Assembly: GCF_019352175.1 (NCBI RefSeq)
Contig: NZ_JACBYI010000037.1
Span: 1 to 64,000, forward strand
Direction: 5' to 3'
Length of the DNA stretch: 64,000 nt
Origin: Paenibacillus sp. S150
GTDB lineage: Bacteria; Bacillota; Bacilli; Paenibacillales; Paenibacillaceae
Shown here: positions 27,801-37,232 of the stretch, one piece after another
Numbering within the stretch: position 1 is the stretch's first letter
Layout of the letters: every line of letters begins with the position of its first letter
The notes under the pieces: model-generated
What the model was told of the DNA's origin: nothing
Seen by the model: the letters and a program-made list of their open reading frames with translations, nothing else
Databases searched by the model: none
Program-made: the position numbers and the translations under genes

Positions 27801-29074
27801 CGATTTACTCGGTTGGCGGCCATTCCGTGGACAGTGATATTCTGGCCCTCCGCCAGACCCTGTACCCGGTCTTTGACGAGCTTGGCATTGACGTTGTCCT
27901 GCAGGGCCATGACCATACTTACATGAGATCCTATCAGATGTACGGGGACAAGGCGGTTGCGGATATAGAGCAAGACGAGAGCGGCAATCCGCTGAATCCG
28001 GACGGAACGATGTATATTGTCAATAATGCTGCAGGCACGAAATACTACGATGTGAACAATAACCTGGATAAATACTATGCGGCGGTGTTTGAGCAGCCGA
28101 AGGTGCCAATCTACTCGGGAATCAAGTTCACAGAGAACAGCTTCACTGTTGAATCGTACAGATCCGGTGAGGCCGCCCCGTTCGATACCTACACGATTGT
28201 CAGGAATGACAGTGCACCCAAGCCTGTCGAAGACTTGGCCGCAGGCAGAACGGGGGACGGGAAGACGGTTCTCACCTGGACCAAACCGGCAGACAGCAGC
28301 ACTGAGGATGCCATCCGGGGCTTCCGGATTTATGAGAAGAACGGCAAGCTCGGCATGAACTGGAGCGTGTATGTTCCGGTGGAGCAGGGCCGTGAGAACT
28401 ATCAATATCTTGTCGAGGGTGCTGACAGCAGCCGGGCTTATGAATTTGAAGTCAAATCTGTCGATAAGCGGGACAACTCGGCAGCCAGCACGGTAACTAC
28501 TGGCGGCGGCCGACCGGCAGCACCGACTGGAGCAGTGGTCAACGACGGATTTAATACATTCGGCTGGACGAATGTCTCCGGATATGCGGACCTGGCTGAT
28601 TACGAATACAGCACCGATGGCGGAAAGACCTGGATGCCGGTTACGGCAAATCCGCAGCCGCTGGAGGATGCCGATTACCCTGCCGGAATGGTCATGGTGC
28701 GTATCAAGGAGGACGAGGCTGCGGGCATTCCTGCGGGAGCACCGCTTGTGTCCAGCCAGGCTTTTACAGTGAATAGCATTCATAACTCATATTCCGTCAC
28801 CGGCTCCGTGCACCGCGGCAATCAGATGAAGGTTGAGGTTACTGTGGAGCAGCGCTCTGACTACAGCGGTGAGGCCTATGCAGTGTTCGAGCTGTTCGAC
28901 GGAGATACGCCGCTGCTGATCAATGCGATTCCGATTCAGCAGAGCAAGCTGAGCATCTCCCAGTACTTCAACGTCAGCGGAGCAGGGTACAGGGTGAAGG
29001 TCTTCGTATTCGATGCATTCAACAGTGACATTGAGGTTCCGGTCCATCTGGCACAACCGATCGAGCTACAGTAA
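24821..29074 (+). CDS. Giant secreted purple-acid-phosphatase-like metallophosphoesterase
   Basis: 1417-residue exported protein. Order: signal peptide (about 1-37); F5/8C discoidin domain (41-187); Big_2 Ig-like (197-280); galactose-binding-like domain (286-450); PA14 (455-605); Ig-like (610-710); FN3-type purple-acid-phosphatase N-domain (725-835); calcineurin-like phosphoesterase (838-1100); FN3 and two further beta domains to the end. Metal-site candidates: D844 (YMTDSQGG), D878 (TGDQVDAG), N911/H912 (GNHEG), H992 (FHKAIY), H1030/H1032 (QGHDHTYMRS). The enzyme should be a phosphomonoesterase or diesterase. No SLH or LPXTG anchor is seen; PA14 and discoidin suggest glycan binding. It starts at GTG 24821 after AGGAGG. 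First gene of a three-gene operon; the domains at 286-450 and 1130-1417 recur in the third gene product. Confidence 0.88.
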   Translation: MRLKRNKMAASRGLLVMLCCFLIFSANGMYLMPRAGAVQNESNLFLLPGVTAEASGTLSPEMPANAIDGIETTKWAYDTGNASPSASNLYWLKVDAGAEASVSRFELQHAGAGGEPAAYNTRAYTIETSNDNVHWATAVTVTGNVYDKTVHELTAPVTARYFKLNITDSGDANPSDGHYAARIYEFQAFGVLGEADAKVAVSGITLNKSQVFLVTGEQEQLSAQATPGDAAEPDYEWSSDNPGIASVDAGGMITATGAGTAIVTAATEDGSYKASATVVVEEAKLIGKNSAWRYLDDGSDPGTAWRAADFSDSAWKSSAAPLGYAGSGKGLDLNTRIGYGPDSGSKYITAYFRKDFQVDDADKLGKLAATLIRDDGAVIYLNGTEVFRTNMPDGAVSAGTLAASAVGDERNAVSFTIDPSLVSEGRNVIAAEVHQNAASSSDLFFSLELEGSEAPAATQGLLAEYYTNKGPAGDFAYDVLKSTIIDPQINFSNLEPVFQERIGRQDEGSVRWTGQIMPATTGDYTFFLIGDNGFKLYIGDMNQPVITFWENKWDLEQTSAPVHLEAGKKYKFKIEYFENNGGSNLYLRWSSPSLAKQIVPAAAFFLPAEYTGPVSGTLLAAGDQGELQFAEELGNLPQDLAAHLTVTAGEEARTVTAVQSNAGNASRLTLQLNEQIAPGTAVNVRYDGNGGLQTLAGAAVGSFAFTLDNRSEFADYSPISIAMSFNGSPKTNRAFAWYTPYELPENAPANVKDSIVEVVPAGESFESDEVMRYTGKPEETLVLNLKITNSENGSFISHKVLADGLTPGTAYDYRVGSDGNWSAAGSFTTEADSEKEFEFLYMTDSQGGSSSDYEVWANTLKNGLADYPDSKFLMMTGDQVDAGALEYQWLDYFGKPQAQLMNLPLMAAVGNHEGPYNDNYYYHFNYPNASIEDPLPPGSVYSYDYGDAHFMVINTMDMGWDDRQKESFKQQIEWLRREVAQTSKKWKVVAFHKAIYSVGGHSVDSDILALRQTLYPVFDELGIDVVLQGHDHTYMRSYQMYGDKAVADIEQDESGNPLNPDGTMYIVNNAAGTKYYDVNNNLDKYYAAVFEQPKVPIYSGIKFTENSFTVESYRSGEAAPFDTYTIVRNDSAPKPVEDLAAGRTGDGKTVLTWTKPADSSTEDAIRGFRIYEKNGKLGMNWSVYVPVEQGRENYQYLVEGADSSRAYEFEVKSVDKRDNSAASTVTTGGGRPAAPTGAVVNDGFNTFGWTNVSGYADLADYEYSTDGGKTWMPVTANPQPLEDADYPAGMVMVRIKEDEAAGIPAGAPLVSSQAFTVNSIHNSYSVTGSVHRGNQMKVEVTVEQRSDYSGEAYAVFELFDGDTPLLINAIPIQQSKLSISQYFNVSGAGYRVKVFVFDAFNSDIEVPVHLAQPIELQ

Positions 29075-29101
29075 CGGAAGAGAAAGAGAGGACTAACAAC
29101 G

Positions 29102-30805
29102 GTGAAGAAATATTTAGCTGCCCTACTGGTGTTCCTGTTCGTGCTGTCTCCGGCTTCCGTCTTCGCGGCGGACTCCTTCACGCTCAGCCTGAGTGCGAAG
29201 GAGGTTCTGCGCGGAGAAGACATCGTGCTGTCCGGAACAGCTTCGGAAGGCATCAGCAATATCGTAATTAAAATGGTGCGCCCCGATCAGACCGTTTTGT
29301 ATATGGATGTATTGTTTCCTTCGGCAGGCAGCTACTCTGCAAGAGTAACCCTTCCGGCTGCCGAAGACGCGGCTCCTTATGGCGTGTACACGGTTATTGC
29401 CGGCAGCGGTACGGTCAAGCAGACCGGGACGTTCTCGGTAGTCGGGAAGCTTGGCGCAGAGCCAACACCGACTGTAGCGCCAACCGCGGCACCAACCGCA
29501 ACGGCAACAGCGAAGCCGACGGCATCGCCAAGCGCGGCACCAACCGCAACACCGGCACCTGCGCCGTCGTACGAACCCGCGGCGACCGATACTCCATCGT
29601 CGACACCGGCACCGGCAGGAATTCCGGTTGACGCCGGTCAGGCCGGCGGCTCCACGATTCAGCCGGAGCCGGGACCGAACGGACAGTTATGGCTGGGCAG
29701 TGAAACGATGAGCGAGGCGATCCGGCAGAACGCGGGCTTGGTAACGGTTGAGCTGCCCGCCTCCGCCGCTCAAGCCGGTACTGCCCTGGAGCTGCCGGGA
29801 GTGTCTCTGGAAGAGCTCTGGAATCAGAAGCAGGATTTGCGGATTACATCCGGCAATCTTACGATGCTGTACCCGGCAGGGTCCATCACGGCTTCCACCG
29901 GACAGGAGTCGCGAATCCGCATTACGCTGAACACTGCCCTTACGGGCGAAGCGAGTACGATGGTTGCCGAGTCACTCCGGTTAAGCTCGGGCTACACGGC
30001 AACAGGAGTCGTCCTCTCTGCTGTGCTTGAGGATGTGGCCGGAGGCAAGACTACTGAAATTCACAAGATGAACAAGCCGGTCCAGGTCAGCCTCAGGCTG
30101 GCACCGGAGAGAATCAGCTCCATCGCCGCTGATCTTGCCGGGGCGTATTATGTGGACGGACAGAGGATCGAGTATGCCGGGGGCAGCATTGTTGATGGCA
30201 CGCTTAACTTCAAGGCCAGTCATTTCTCTTACTATACAGTGCTTCAGTATAAAAAAGTGTTCGCCGACTTGACGGGACATTGGGCGGAGAACCCGGTTCA
30301 ATCGCTTGCGGCGAAGCATATCGCCACCGGTGTGGACGAGCAGCATTATGAACCGGCCCGCAGCATTACGCGGGCGGAATTCGTCTCCCTGATCATGCGT
30401 TCCATGGAATGGGCGGACAAGGCCACGGCCAGCGCAGCAGCTAATCCGTTCTCGGATGTCGCCGCAGGCAAATATTATACCCAGCAGGTAGCCGCAGCAG
30501 CGCAAATGGAAATTATTTCGGGCTATGGCGGGAAGTTCAGACCGGCTGATCCGATTACGCGCGAGGAAGCTGTTACGGCTCTGGTGCGGGCTGCGGAGCA
30601 TTTCAGTCTCGCCGGAACGGTTCAGGCGAAGCCTGATTTTGCCGACAGCCGGGTCATTTCTTCATGGGCACTGCCGGCGGTCCAGGAGGCTTGGACGCTT
30701 GGGCTCATCCAGGGCGATGGTTCCCGCTTCCGTCCGCAGGACCCGGTTACCCGGGCGGAAGTTGCTGTAATGATCAACCGGCTGCTGCAGGACGGCACAT
30801 TATAA
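29102..30805 (+). CDS. SLH-domain cell-surface protein
   Basis: 567 residues: signal peptide ending SVFAAD (about 23), an Ig-like domain (25-118), a Pro/Thr/Ala linker (120-185), a beta-rich central part (190-375), then three SLH domains (about 382-567) with FADLTGHWAENPVQSLAAKH, FSDVAAGKYYTQQVAAAAQM and FADSRVISSWALPAVQEAW, each ending in a TRAE/TREE motif. SLH triplets hold proteins on pyruvylated secondary cell-wall polymer. It is the only anchored member of its operon and may tether or scaffold its two neighbours, an inference. It starts 27 bases after the previous stop (GTG, upstream GAGAGG). Confidence 0.9.
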   Translation: MKKYLAALLVFLFVLSPASVFAADSFTLSLSAKEVLRGEDIVLSGTASEGISNIVIKMVRPDQTVLYMDVLFPSAGSYSARVTLPAAEDAAPYGVYTVIAGSGTVKQTGTFSVVGKLGAEPTPTVAPTAAPTATATAKPTASPSAAPTATPAPAPSYEPAATDTPSSTPAPAGIPVDAGQAGGSTIQPEPGPNGQLWLGSETMSEAIRQNAGLVTVELPASAAQAGTALELPGVSLEELWNQKQDLRITSGNLTMLYPAGSITASTGQESRIRITLNTALTGEASTMVAESLRLSSGYTATGVVLSAVLEDVAGGKTTEIHKMNKPVQVSLRLAPERISSIAADLAGAYYVDGQRIEYAGGSIVDGTLNFKASHFSYYTVLQYKKVFADLTGHWAENPVQSLAAKHIATGVDEQHYEPARSITRAEFVSLIMRSMEWADKATASAAANPFSDVAAGKYYTQQVAAAAQMEIISGYGGKFRPADPITREEAVTALVRAAEHFSLAGTVQAKPDFADSRVISSWALPAVQEAWTLGLIQGDGSRFRPQDPVTRAEVAVMINRLLQDGTL

Positions 30806-30833
30806 TACGAAATCAGGGGGGATAACAGAGGCA

Positions 30834-33800
30834 ATGGGCAAACAGCTTAGTTCAATCGCAATGACGTTATTATTCCTGTTCCTGGCCACAGTTGGACCGT
30901 TATTGCCGGAAGCCGCTTCGGCGGCCTCCGTTCCGGTGCCGGCAGGTGTCACCGTACAGGATGCGGCAGAGACCGTCAACGTGGCCTTAAATGCGCAGGC
31001 TACTGCTTCAGGACAGTGCAATGACAATGAGAAGGCAAGCTTCGCCGTCGACGGCAAGACCGACACGAAATGGTGCGATAACTCCGTGGGCACCAAGAAG
31101 TGGCTGCGCCTGGATCTTGGCCGGGAGTATAACATCAACGAATGGATTGTCATGAATGCAGCGATCAATGAATCGGGCAACAGCCCCTTCTGGAATACCA
31201 AGGACTTCCGCCTGCAGAAGAGCGTGGACGGCACTGTGTGGGAAACCGTCGATTTCGTCACGGACAATGTGCAGACAATTGTCGACCGGTATGTGCCGGC
31301 ATTTACTGCCAGGTACGTCAGACTCTACATTGATAAGGGTGCCTATGACAGCAATACGGTCCGTCTGTATGAATTCAAGGTATTCGGAACCACTACGGAC
31401 AAGTCCCCGGCCTACCCGCAAAGGAACCTGGAACCGGTGGAGTATGTAGATCCGTTCATTAACACTCTGGGCGACAACGGGCAGACGAATCCGGGCGCCA
31501 CAACACCCTTTGGCCTGGTTTCCTTGGGACCGGACAGTGATGGAGGAGCCTTCAGCGGCTACTACTATCAGAATCAGTATCTGAAGGGCTTCTCACATCT
31601 GCGCTTCAGCGGCGTGGGGTGCAGCGGTGCGGGCGGCAATATTCTGATGATGCCCGAGACGCAGTCTTTTACCAAGAACAGCAGCGAATACAAGCAGAAA
31701 TACGACAAGGCAAGCGAGACGGCATCCCCCGGATATTACGCCGTGCAGCTTGCTTCAGGCATCGGCGTCGAATTGACCACCTCCCGGAATGTCGGCTTTC
31801 ACCGCTATACGTTCCCGGCAGGCGAAACGGATGGCTCTGTGCTTATTGATCTGTCCAATTCCTACGCCGGAATGGTGGACGCGAATCTGAAGGTGGAGAA
31901 CAATAATACGATTTCGGGGATGATCCAGTCCAAGAATGTGTGCGGGCACGGTTACTACACGATGTATTATTCCATTCAGTTCGATCATGATTTTGAATCT
32001 TACTCCTCCTGGCAAGGTGACGCGGTGGGAACCGAAGCAACGCGTACCGGCTCGAACAGCGGAGTCTGGGTGAACTTCAACACAGCGGCGGCCAAGGTAG
32101 TGCAGGCGAAGGTGGGTCTGTCCACGGTCAGCGTGGAGCAGGCGCAGCTTGAACGCGATCACGACATCGAAGGCTGGGATTTCGCTGCCCAGCATGCGAA
32201 GACACGCAGTCTGTGGAGCGACATGCTGAACAAGGTTGAAATTACCGACAGCAATGAAGAGAACAAAACTGTATTTTATACCCAGCTGTATCATGCGTAT
32301 CTTCATCCGAATAATGTAACCGGCTCAGACGGGACCTTCCGGGCCGCGAGGGATGAGAATACGATCCGCAGCACTTCCGGGATCGGCGAAGACTTCGAGT
32401 ATTACAACGGCTGGACCACCTGGGATGATTTCCGTAAATATTCCCTGTACTCCCTGCTGGAGCCCCGGAAATTTGAGAATATGGTCAAATCGATGATCGA
32501 TGTGTACAAGACCAGAGGCTCCTATGCACAGTGGGGTGACGGATATTGGCCCAGCCCGACCGTGCGCAATGAGTTCAATGGTGCGGTGATCCTTGATGCA
32601 TACGCCAAAGGCTTCGACTTCAACAGCTCCGATGTATACACCGCGCTGCAAGGCATGTCTGTAGACACGGACAACTATACTGTCAGCGACAGTGAAATCT
32701 CCGGCAAGCTGGAAAAAGCGTACAGCGCGTATTATCCGATGAAGCTTGCCGGGATGATCGGCGACAAAGCGACTTACGAGAAATATAAGCCAATCGCCCT
32801 GTCTTACCAGAATCTCTGGAATGCCGGCCAGGCAGATGAGAAGGGGGTGAAACGCGGCTTCTTTACACCGAATGGCGGGACGGTAAGCCAGAACGACATC
32901 ACACCTGTTGACAAGTTTGCCTACCAGGGCAACCTGTGGACGTACCGCTGGTTCGTGCCCCAGGATATTAACGGACTGGCTGAGCTGATCGGCGGCAAAA
33001 GACAAATGGCTGAAGACCTCCAGCATTTCTTCGCCATTGATGAGTATATGGCTATTAATGAGCCGGATCTGCATGTGCCGTATCTGTTCAACTATCTGGG
33101 TATGCCTTACCTGACCCAGTATTATGCCAGAGAATACACAACTGAAGTGGTAACCCAGAAGTACCATAACCACGGGCTGTACGCCTATCCGATGAAATCC
33201 CGTGTATACCGCGATGATCCGGAAGGGTATCTGCAATCCATGGACGACGATGCCGGAGCGATGTCCTCCTGGTTTGTCTACAGCGCCATGGGTCTGTATC
33301 CGGGGAATCCGGGGGACCCGTATTATCTGGTGGGATCACCGATTTTCTCTGAAATGAAGCTGCATCTGGACGGAGGCAAGACCTTTACGATCAAGGCGGA
33401 CAATGTCTCCAGCGATAACCGGTTCATCCAGTCCGCGAAGCTGAATGGACAGAGCTTCGATCAGGCCTGGATCAGCTATGAGGATGTGATGGCCGGAGGA
33501 GAGTTCGAGCTTGAAATGGGCGCGGAGCCAAATACGAAATGGGGGGCGTCGTCTCTTGCCGCGCCGCCGACAACCGATTTCTCGGCGGACTTCGACAACC
33601 TGCTGCTCCGCAAGGAACTGATCGCCGGAGAGTCAACCTGGAGGTACTTCGATCAGGGGCGGGAAGCCGGAACAGGCTGGACCAGCCTGGAATACGATGA
33701 CAGCAGCTGGGCTTCCGGACCTGCAATGCTCGGCTACGACAAATTCAATAATGTGAAAACCCGGGTGGGCTATGGGCCGGATGCGAACAACAAGTATGTC

Positions 33801-36179
33801 ACGACATACTTCCGCACGACCTTTGACGTTAAGGACGCAGCTGATTTTGCAACCCTTGAGGCCAGCCTCATCCGCGATGACGGTGCGATTGTGTACCTGA
33901 ACGGACACGAGATTATCCGCACGAATATGCCGTCCGGCCAAGCGGGCTACGGCACTTACGCCAACGTCACAGTCAACGATGAGCGGGACCGCAATGTCTA
34001 TGCTGTCGATCCGGCGTATCTTGTTGAAGGGACGAATCTGCTGACAGCGGAGGTTCACCAGTCGGCAGCGGGCAGCTCGGATATTGCCTTCGACTTCAGT
34101 CTTCAGGGAACCCGCAGCCTGAGCGTGCCGGAGGCGCCAACCGCTCCGGTGGCCGATGATGAAGCGAATACCTTCGGCTGGACTGCTGTTCCGGGCTTTG
34201 AGGAAGCAGCCGCTTACGAATACAGTACAGACGGCGGCAGGAGCTGGAAGACGGCGGCTGCGAATCCGCAAAGTATTGGACCCGGCGCGTATAAGGCTGG
34301 GGCGGTACAGGTGAGAGTCAAAGCCAATGAAAGTCTGGACCTCGCTGCAGGGCGTGTATTGGCTTCTGACAAAGCGTATACCGGCGACCGCCTGTGGGAT
34401 GTGTACGAGCTTGCGGTGAAGGTGGAGCAGAAGGGCAACCTGCAGGTGAATGTCTCCGGCAGGCTGACGGGTGACTATCACGACTCGGCATTGGTTGTCT
34501 ATCAGCTGATGGATGGCAAGGATCACGCCTTGCTGTCGAGCAGTGTTCCTGTGCAGAATGGAGACTTCCGGCTGACACAGATCTTCAACGTGAATGCTGC
34601 TAAATACAAGGTGAATGTTTACCTTGTAGATGCCTACAACGGCGATGTCTACGACTCCACCTGGCTGGCAGAGCCGGTTGCACCGCAGCCGTTGCCGGAG
34701 CCGGAAGCCCCGGTCGATCCTGACCCGCAGCCGGAGGAACCGGAAACGCCGGTCGGAGAATACCCTGATCCGCTGCCTCTGCCGGAGAAGGAGCCTGCGC
34801 CTGCCATGCCGGAAGACGGCGAGGAAGAACCGGGAGAGGTGCTGACCGTCGAGTTCGAGAGCAACAGCGGCTGGACAACGGCTGTGAATACTTTTAATAA
34901 CGGCCCGTTGAAGACAGAGGGCAATAATGGCGGAACTACGGTCGGCAACACATTCACAGGTGCCTGGATTGCTTATAAAGGCCTTAATTTCGGGACAGAG
35001 GGCAAGAACAGAGTGACCATCGAGTACGATGCGCCTAAGAACAGAGTGCCCGCAGACAGTGCAGTTGAAGTTAGACTCGGCAGTGTGGATGGTGAGCTGC
35101 TGGGTACAGCTGCACTTAAGATTACAGGCGACGGATGGGGCACTTACGCAACCAGCGGAGTGAATTTGAGCCAAACCTTAACCGGCAAGCAGGATATCTA
35201 TCTGGTGATGAAGGGCAGTACGGACAGCAATCATCCCTACATTGGGAATCTGGACCGCTTCAGCTTCGAGAAGATCCGGACCGATTATGCCAAGCTTGAG
35301 CTGGAGAGCTACGATGCCTGGTCTACAGGGCTGAATCCGGAGAATCATGCTCCACTGAAGACCGAAGCCGGCAAGAGCGGCAAGCAGGTCGCCAACACCT
35401 TCAGCGGGGCCTGGATGCTCTACAAAAAGATGGATTTCGGCAGCAATGGCGCCAATCAGCTGTCCATAGAGTACTCTGGCAACAGCGGCAACTGTGCCGC
35501 CGACTCTGCGGTAGAAGTTCGACTCGGCAGCGTGGACGGCATCCTGGCCGGCAGAATTGCCATCCCTCCGACGGCAAACGGCTGGGGGACCTATGCTACG
35601 GCTACGGGCAATCTGACGCAGAAGCTGACCGGTATTCAAGATGTGTATCTGGTGCTTACCGGTACCACAGACACCACCTTCAAGTATATCGCGAACGTCG
35701 ACAACGCCAGCTTTTCGCTGCGCGCGGCAGAGCCGGATACGACCGTGGAATTTGAGAGCGGAGCGGGCAACTGGTCCCAGGAGCTGAATACGTTCAATGG
35801 CAGGGGGCTCATGACTGAATCCAACAATGGAGGAACCATGGTCGGCAACACGTTTACCGGCATGTGGATCAACTTCAGCAAGGTCGACTTCGGAGCGCAG
35901 GGCAAAAATCATGTAGAGATTCTATATGATGCCCCTGCGAACAGGGTGCCGGCGGATGTCACCGCCGAAATCAGATTAAACAATAAAGACGGCGAAGTGA
36001 TCGGTACGGTCAATATGCCGAATACAGGCGGGGCCTGGGGCACGTACCAAACAGCCGGTGCGGATCTGAAGCGGGCGCTTAGCGGTGAGCAGGACGTTTG
36101 CGTGGTTTTCAAAGGCTCTACTACAGCAAGCCTGATGTATATCGGCAATCTCGATAAAATGACATTCTCCTTAAAATAG
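30834..36179 (+). CDS. Giant secreted GH92 alpha-mannosidase with multiple binding domains
   Basis: 1781 residues. Signal peptide (1-32); F5/8C domain (41-186); GH92 catalytic region (204-905) opening EYVDPFINTLGDNGQTNPGA, with the family block INEPDLHVPYLFNYLGMPYL and the Asp cluster D804-D806 in DDDAGAMSSWFVYSAMGLYP, where the general base lies in GH92. Then a galactose-binding-like domain (920-1100), an FN3-like domain (1103-1180), a beta domain (1190-1280), a Pro/Glu linker, and three consecutive CBM6-like repeats (1339-1480, 1485-1625, 1640-1781). GH92 enzymes are calcium-dependent exo-alpha-mannosidases; some cleave mannose-phosphate-mannose. The 920-1280 block closely matches parts of the phosphoesterase two genes upstream. 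Ends the operon at a terminator. Confidence 0.9.
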   Translation: MGKQLSSIAMTLLFLFLATVGPLLPEAASAASVPVPAGVTVQDAAETVNVALNAQATASGQCNDNEKASFAVDGKTDTKWCDNSVGTKKWLRLDLGREYNINEWIVMNAAINESGNSPFWNTKDFRLQKSVDGTVWETVDFVTDNVQTIVDRYVPAFTARYVRLYIDKGAYDSNTVRLYEFKVFGTTTDKSPAYPQRNLEPVEYVDPFINTLGDNGQTNPGATTPFGLVSLGPDSDGGAFSGYYYQNQYLKGFSHLRFSGVGCSGAGGNILMMPETQSFTKNSSEYKQKYDKASETASPGYYAVQLASGIGVELTTSRNVGFHRYTFPAGETDGSVLIDLSNSYAGMVDANLKVENNNTISGMIQSKNVCGHGYYTMYYSIQFDHDFESYSSWQGDAVGTEATRTGSNSGVWVNFNTAAAKVVQAKVGLSTVSVEQAQLERDHDIEGWDFAAQHAKTRSLWSDMLNKVEITDSNEENKTVFYTQLYHAYLHPNNVTGSDGTFRAARDENTIRSTSGIGEDFEYYNGWTTWDDFRKYSLYSLLEPRKFENMVKSMIDVYKTRGSYAQWGDGYWPSPTVRNEFNGAVILDAYAKGFDFNSSDVYTALQGMSVDTDNYTVSDSEISGKLEKAYSAYYPMKLAGMIGDKATYEKYKPIALSYQNLWNAGQADEKGVKRGFFTPNGGTVSQNDITPVDKFAYQGNLWTYRWFVPQDINGLAELIGGKRQMAEDLQHFFAIDEYMAINEPDLHVPYLFNYLGMPYLTQYYAREYTTEVVTQKYHNHGLYAYPMKSRVYRDDPEGYLQSMDDDAGAMSSWFVYSAMGLYPGNPGDPYYLVGSPIFSEMKLHLDGGKTFTIKADNVSSDNRFIQSAKLNGQSFDQAWISYEDVMAGGEFELEMGAEPNTKWGASSLAAPPTTDFSADFDNLLLRKELIAGESTWRYFDQGREAGTGWTSLEYDDSSWASGPAMLGYDKFNNVKTRVGYGPDANNKYVTTYFRTTFDVKDAADFATLEASLIRDDGAIVYLNGHEIIRTNMPSGQAGYGTYANVTVNDERDRNVYAVDPAYLVEGTNLLTAEVHQSAAGSSDIAFDFSLQGTRSLSVPEAPTAPVADDEANTFGWTAVPGFEEAAAYEYSTDGGRSWKTAAANPQSIGPGAYKAGAVQVRVKANESLDLAAGRVLASDKAYTGDRLWDVYELAVKVEQKGNLQVNVSGRLTGDYHDSALVVYQLMDGKDHALLSSSVPVQNGDFRLTQIFNVNAAKYKVNVYLVDAYNGDVYDSTWLAEPVAPQPLPEPEAPVDPDPQPEEPETPVGEYPDPLPLPEKEPAPAMPEDGEEEPGEVLTVEFESNSGWTTAVNTFNNGPLKTEGNNGGTTVGNTFTGAWIAYKGLNFGTEGKNRVTIEYDAPKNRVPADSAVEVRLGSVDGELLGTAALKITGDGWGTYATSGVNLSQTLTGKQDIYLVMKGSTDSNHPYIGNLDRFSFEKIRTDYAKLELESYDAWSTGLNPENHAPLKTEAGKSGKQVANTFSGAWMLYKKMDFGSNGANQLSIEYSGNSGNCAADSAVEVRLGSVDGILAGRIAIPPTANGWGTYATATGNLTQKLTGIQDVYLVLTGTTDTTFKYIANVDNASFSLRAAEPDTTVEFESGAGNWSQELNTFNGRGLMTESNNGGTMVGNTFTGMWINFSKVDFGAQGKNHVEILYDAPANRVPADVTAEIRLNNKDGEVIGTVNMPNTGGAWGTYQTAGADLKRALSGEQDVCVVFKGSTTASLMYIGNLDKMTFSLK

Positions 36180-36191
36180 CAACACCATGCA

Positions 36192-36226
36192 GGACTGGCC
36201 CCGAACAACTGGGCCGGTCCTTTTTT
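36192..36226 (+). terminator. Terminator of the secreted-enzyme operon
   Basis: GGACTGGCCC pairs with GGGCCGGTCC (one G-T pair) and is followed by TTTTTT, 12 bases after the GH92 stop codon. Confidence 0.92.
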
Positions 36227-36227
36227 G

Positions 36228-36410
36228 TGCAGGAAATTATGAATTTCTTTTGTCGTGTATAACGTGTATTCAAAGTTGGGATCAGTCCAAATGCGTGGTA
36301 ATCGTGCTGAACCTGCGGGTTGTGCTTTGCTGGAGGAAGCGGGGATTTAGGGGCCGGCCCGGGTCTCGGGGGGCAGGAAAGTAAAGTGGAATGGAGTGAA
36401 GTGGAATTCG
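36228..36410 (+). repeat. Dispersed post-terminator repeat, copy 1
   Basis: This segment resembles 56417-56600: both contain AGGAAATTATGAAT, then CGTGCTGAACCTGCGGGTTG followed by GCTTTGC and GGAGGAA, and later TGAAGTGGAATT. Both copies start directly after a transcription terminator. No open frame of note. Probably a non-coding mobile or decayed element. Confidence 0.6.
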
Positions 36411-36716
36411 TAAGAATTAGTACACTTACTCGGACGCCCGGACGGAAAAGTCTTAAAGGAATCGTGGGAAAAGCTGGCTCCATCTAAAAATTAGGGGCCG
36501 GCGCTAAGTGCGGACATAGCGGAGGGTAGAGGAATTCCGGAGAAATGATAGTGTTCGCTTTTAAAGACCGGTTCCAACCTGCAATCTTATTCCAATATCA
36601 GGAAACCGGGCTGTAACAGCGGCCGGAAGAACCCTCTGAACCCGCAGCGGACTTCATTCACATCGTCAACCGCTGATTTTTGTGTTGAGCCAAAAAGGTA
36701 ATTGAATGTATAGGAA

Positions 36717-36990
36717 TGGAACCGGCGGACCTGAACACGCTGATGAAACGCAAGGAGGTTCATAGGGAACGGAAGCGAAGTGGAAAAAGTAACACTAATG
36801 GGCTGGAATTCTGGCTTTAACGGGCTTTAGTGGGATTTTGTACACTTAATAGAGGCCCACTCCCTCCAATTGGCTGATTTCAGCCGGATTAGTTGTACTT
36901 TTTCCCACTAGGGATAATCCAGTATCCGAATTCGCTGCTTTAGTTATACTTTTTACCACTAAAATGGCTGTCCTTTTTATGAATGTGTTT
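36717..36990 (+). repeat. Long dispersed intergenic repeat, copy A
   Basis: About 275-290 bp shared with 42585-42880 (reverse strand) and 59890-60210. Shared blocks include AAGGAGGTTCATAGGGAACG, AAAAAGTAACACTAATGGGC, CGGGCTTTAGTGGGATTTTG, GATTTCAGCCGGATTAG and repeated TACTTTTTCCCACTA sub-units about 55 bp apart. No terminal inverted repeats or ORF found. Confidence 0.8.
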
Positions 36991-37162
36991 CAAGTTCATC
37001 TTAAGGTAGGCGTATTCCTCTGTACTTATCCCCTTGTGTAGGTGCGGAATGGGCAAGCTGAGCATCCGGCAGCTCTCTTCCCAACGTTAACTTCCACACT
37101 CCTTCGCTTACTCTTTCTCGCTGTGTGAGATTATTCGCAAGATTACAGCAGCGCGCCCTGAA

Positions 37163-37232
37163 ATAACGGCAGAAATGCCGTAGTTGAGGCGGGGTTGGCC
37201 TGTGCACTCCGAAATAACGGCAGAAATGGCGT
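37163..37232. repeat. Two single copies of the AACGGCA hairpin
   Basis: At 37163-37182 and 37213-37232 the sequence AATAACGGCAGAAATGCCG (second copy with one change) repeats the dyad found in the 14-unit array, in reverse orientation (GAAA loop instead of TTTC). Both are followed by GTTGAGGCG-like sequence, so they too are about 50 bp apart. Confidence 0.75.

Noticed and set aside
33633..35174. 513-codon frame antisense to the GH92 gene
   Set aside because: The plus-strand frame has clear domains and motifs throughout; the antisense frame has none.
24821..36179. Classical polysaccharide utilisation locus with a transporter
   Set aside because: No ABC or PTS transporter genes and no sugar-binding lipoprotein accompany the three secreted proteins.
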